Source: Candidatus Zixiibacteriota bacterium
Lineage (GTDB): Bacteria > Zixibacteria > MSB-5A5 > GN15 > FEB-12
Reading direction: 5' to 3'
Assembly: GCA_022564135.1 (NCBI GenBank)
Contig: JADFLZ010000170.1
Span: forward strand, 1 to 5,607
Length of the DNA: 5,607 bases
The notes beneath the pieces were generated by a model that was given only the letters and a program-made list of their open reading frames with translations, made no database searches and was not told where the DNA came from. Made by a program: the position numbers and the translations under genes. Positions 3,781-5,607 of this stretch are shown here, piece after piece. Position 1 is the stretch's first letter. Every line of letters begins with the position of its first letter.

Positions 3781-5607
3781 CTATTTATTCTTCTTCGCAA
3801 AATTTTTCAAAAAATTCTCTATCCCTTTGGTAATAGCCTTTGCTACTTTTTTTCGGAAACGCTCGGTTTTTAGCATTTCTTCCTGTTCCGGGATAATCAT
3901 AAAGGCGCATTCTATCAGTACCGCCGGATATTGCGTGGGGCGGTTGACAGCTAAGTTGCCGTGATAGAGTCCGTGGTCGGGCAGCTGAGTCGCTTTCAGC
4001 ATTTCACCATGAATCGCGCGTGCCAGATTAATAGAATGCGGATGATAATAATATATTGAAGTGCCGTTATTTGTAAAGGGATTGACGCCGTCAGGCAGAG
4101 CGTTATTGTGAATCGAGACAAACAGGTCGGCGCCGTTTACTTTAGCTATAGCGGGACGGTCGTACAGGGCGACGTGCGAAGTGTCGCTTCGGGTCATGAC
4201 CACCCTGGCGCCTTTGGACTCAAGTTTCGTTTTGAGTTCAAGAGCTATAGCCAAATTGGCCTCGGCCTCAGTATAACCGGACGGTCCGATCGAACCCGGG
4301 TCAGCCGAATGTCCGGGGTCAATTACTATAACTTTGCCGCGAAGGCTTCTCAGATTATCCGGAGGTTTTATAAGTTCTAAAAATAGTGTGTTGCCTTTGT
4401 AGTAAGTGTTATATCCCCAGATATCTTTGTTGAGTGCAATCTTAAATTCATAAAGATCTTCTTCGGGCTGATTCCAGGTGGCGACGTCAATAAAGTCATC
4501 ATCAAAGTCGTAGCGAATCCAGTCGGTGTCGGTAGTGACTCCAAAAAGCTGGACACGAATCGTGCGGCGGTCATCCTCGATTATTTTGAAGGGGTGCTTC
4601 CCCTTGAGAGGAAATTCGAAAGTCAGTTTTCGTCCGTGTGATTCTGAGCGTACTACGATCAGATAAGTATGCGGCGGTCTTATGCCCGGCTCAAGTTTCT
4701 GTACTGAATGCTTATTGACCCAGGCAGTTTGCGTTTTGGAAAGCCGCACTTTGTACCAGTCTCCGGTAGCTCCGATTGCCAGCGCCATTACTCCTGCTGG
4801 CTGGAATATAGATTGGTAGCCGCGGCGAGGTCCGTGGCGGACAGTTTGCATTGAATCTATATAGCGCACAGTGAAAGGAAACTCAGGATCGTTAAGTGTT
4901 ATTTTATAGGCGCTCTGGCTCGTGATATTTGGTATAGAGTCATACTCGGTATACTTGGCCAGCATTTTGAAATAGACGTTATCTCCGGTAGTAAAAAGCC
5001 GGTAGAAGATTTCATTCGGATGAGGAACCGCCAGGTGATATGTGATGGCGGCGGTGTCTATTCTGGCATCAGGCGGAATTTTCCAGGCACCGCTATAGAT
5101 TCCCTTCACAAGCAGAGAATCAGGCACCTGACCTGCTCCGAAAACAGCCTCTCCCCAATATATTTGCGGTTGCGGGTTGGTCTCTGGCATCGGCACAGAA
5201 TCGACTATGTCATCAATTGAAAACCAGGCGATATGCCCGGGGGTGGCGTGAAACGAAACTCTTAGTTCATCGTCTGCAGCCAGTGTCAGATTACCACGTG
5301 GTCGTCTGTAGTCACCGCTGATTATCATTGTATCAAGCGGGATTGATTCGATGGGCGGCGGAATGAAGACTTTTAGTTTGTGAGTCCAAATCCTCGCTCC
5401 ACCCTCATATATATATGACACATCAAATTTACGTCCTCCTCTTTCAAACGATTCCTTAATTTGGTGGTCTCTGGGTGGATACAGCTCAAGTTTCAATTCA
5501 AAAATAAAGCTGTCTGGTTGGATAGGAATAAAAGCCAAGAAAGAACCATTTGAGTTTAGCGGTACAGTAAGCCCATTGATGGAGAATCTGTTATCGAGTC
5601 CTTTTGG
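3781..5607 (-). CDS. N-acetylmuramoyl-L-alanine amidase (Amidase_3) with SH3b-like and AMIN-like domains; 5' end missing
   Basis: It hydrolyses the bond between N-acetylmuramic acid and L-alanine in peptidoglycan, presumably in the periplasm. The frame ends in TAG (3783-3781) and stays open to the window edge. The first possible start inside is a TTG at 5538, but the 23 codons before it (ending NGLTVPLNSNGSFLAF) read as protein, so the N-terminus is outside. Numbering from 5538: residues 1-220 are beta-rich and unrecognised, with PRGNLTLAADDELRVSF and ATPG motifs (80-101). Residues about 223-283 look like SH3b (TVRHGP, GDWYKVRL, TAWVNKHSV). Residues 290-393 look like an AMIN-type targeting domain. 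Amidase_3 covers 401-577: zinc ligands His410 (VIDPGH), Glu424 (GYTEAE) and His477 (SIHNN), and catalytic Glu543 (AVLIECAF). All key residues are present. The His477-Glu543 gap is short, leaving little room for the autoinhibitory helix of E. coli AmiB/AmiC. It lies 215 bases upstream of the DUF1028 gene on the same strand. The function is secure; the specific cellular role (division, recycling or remodelling) is not. Confidence 0.93.
   Translation of the reverse strand, partial: PKGLDNRFSINGLTVPLNSNGSFLAFIPIQPDSFIFELKLELYPPRDHQIKESFERGGRKFDVSYIYEGGARIWTHKLKVFIPPPIESIPLDTMIISGDYRRPRGNLTLAADDELRVSFHATPGHIAWFSIDDIVDSVPMPETNPQPQIYWGEAVFGAGQVPDSLLVKGIYSGAWKIPPDARIDTAAITYHLAVPHPNEIFYRLFTTGDNVYFKMLAKYTEYDSIPNITSQSAYKITLNDPEFPFTVRYIDSMQTVRHGPRRGYQSIFQPAGVMALAIGATGDWYKVRLSKTQTAWVNKHSVQKLEPGIRPPHTYLIVVRSESHGRKLTFEFPLKGKHPFKIIEDDRRTIRVQLFGVTTDTDWIRYDFDDDFIDVATWNQPEEDLYEFKIALNKDIWGYNTYYKGNTLFLELIKPPDNLRSLRGKVIVIDPGHSADPGSIGPSGYTEAEANLAIALELKTKLESKGARVVMTRSDTSHVALYDRPAIAKVNGADLFVSIHNNALPDGVNPFTNNGTSIYYYHPHSINLARAIHGEMLKATQLPDHGLYHGNLAVNRPTQYPAVLIECAFMIIPEQEEMLKTERFRKKVAKAITKGIENFLKNFAKKNK

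Noticed and set aside
4108..4380. Open frame of 90 codons on the + strand inside the amidase gene
   Set aside because: It lies opposite the conserved Amidase_3 catalytic region, lacks a ribosome binding site and has no recognisable motif.
1..5607. tRNA, rRNA, riboswitch or phage/defence genes
   Set aside because: No cloverleaf, conserved RNA motif, integrase, transposase or defence-protein signature was seen on either strand. The only non-coding stretches are the two repeat-rich gaps.

Overview
The window looks like a fragment of a bacterial chromosome of moderate GC, probably from a metagenome-assembled genome of an uncultured Gram-negative lineage. The best clue is the C-terminus of the first gene. 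It carries a dockerin-like double repeat (GDVNGDG, then NILDLT..VDFIFRG twice) preceded by a CCxGxRG motif. From memory this tail is typical of secreted proteins of candidate phylum Zixibacteria and related FCB-group bacteria. Interspersed repeats of the GTCATTCCGAG...GAAGCGA kind also fit such genomes. The assignment is an inference, because there is no rRNA or other marker gene here.

Layout. (1) Positions 1-2283 (+) hold the 3' part of a large secreted metalloprotease: an HExxHxxGxxH zincin domain, a block of D-x-N-x-N-G-I-P-D-E-C-E repeats, a six-blade NHL-like beta-propeller and a dockerin-like tail. Its start lies before the window. (2) Positions 2284-2575 are a convergent intergenic stretch without a credible gene, packed with short inverted and interspersed repeats. 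(3) Positions 2576-3565 (-) encode a complete exported DUF1028 protein (Ntn-hydrolase superfamily, COG3342) with a C-terminal TPR-like region. (4) Positions 3566-3780 are a second repeat-rich gap that shares repeat families with the first. (5) Positions 3781-5607 (-) encode most of a multidomain N-acetylmuramoyl-L-alanine amidase (SH3b-like, AMIN-like and Amidase_3 domains). Its start lies beyond the right edge.

All three genes point to the cell envelope or outside the cell: an extracellular protease, an exported DUF1028 protein and a periplasmic peptidoglycan amidase. The amidase and DUF1028 genes run in the same direction but are 215 bases apart, with repeats between them, so an operon is possible but not shown. 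The protease gene converges on them and is probably unrelated in function.

I see no defence system, mobile-element gene, CRISPR array or RNA gene. The most interesting items are the propeller inserted inside a repeat array, the missing Met-turn methionine of the protease, and two copies of a 27-base hairpin whose stem bases differ in a compensatory way.
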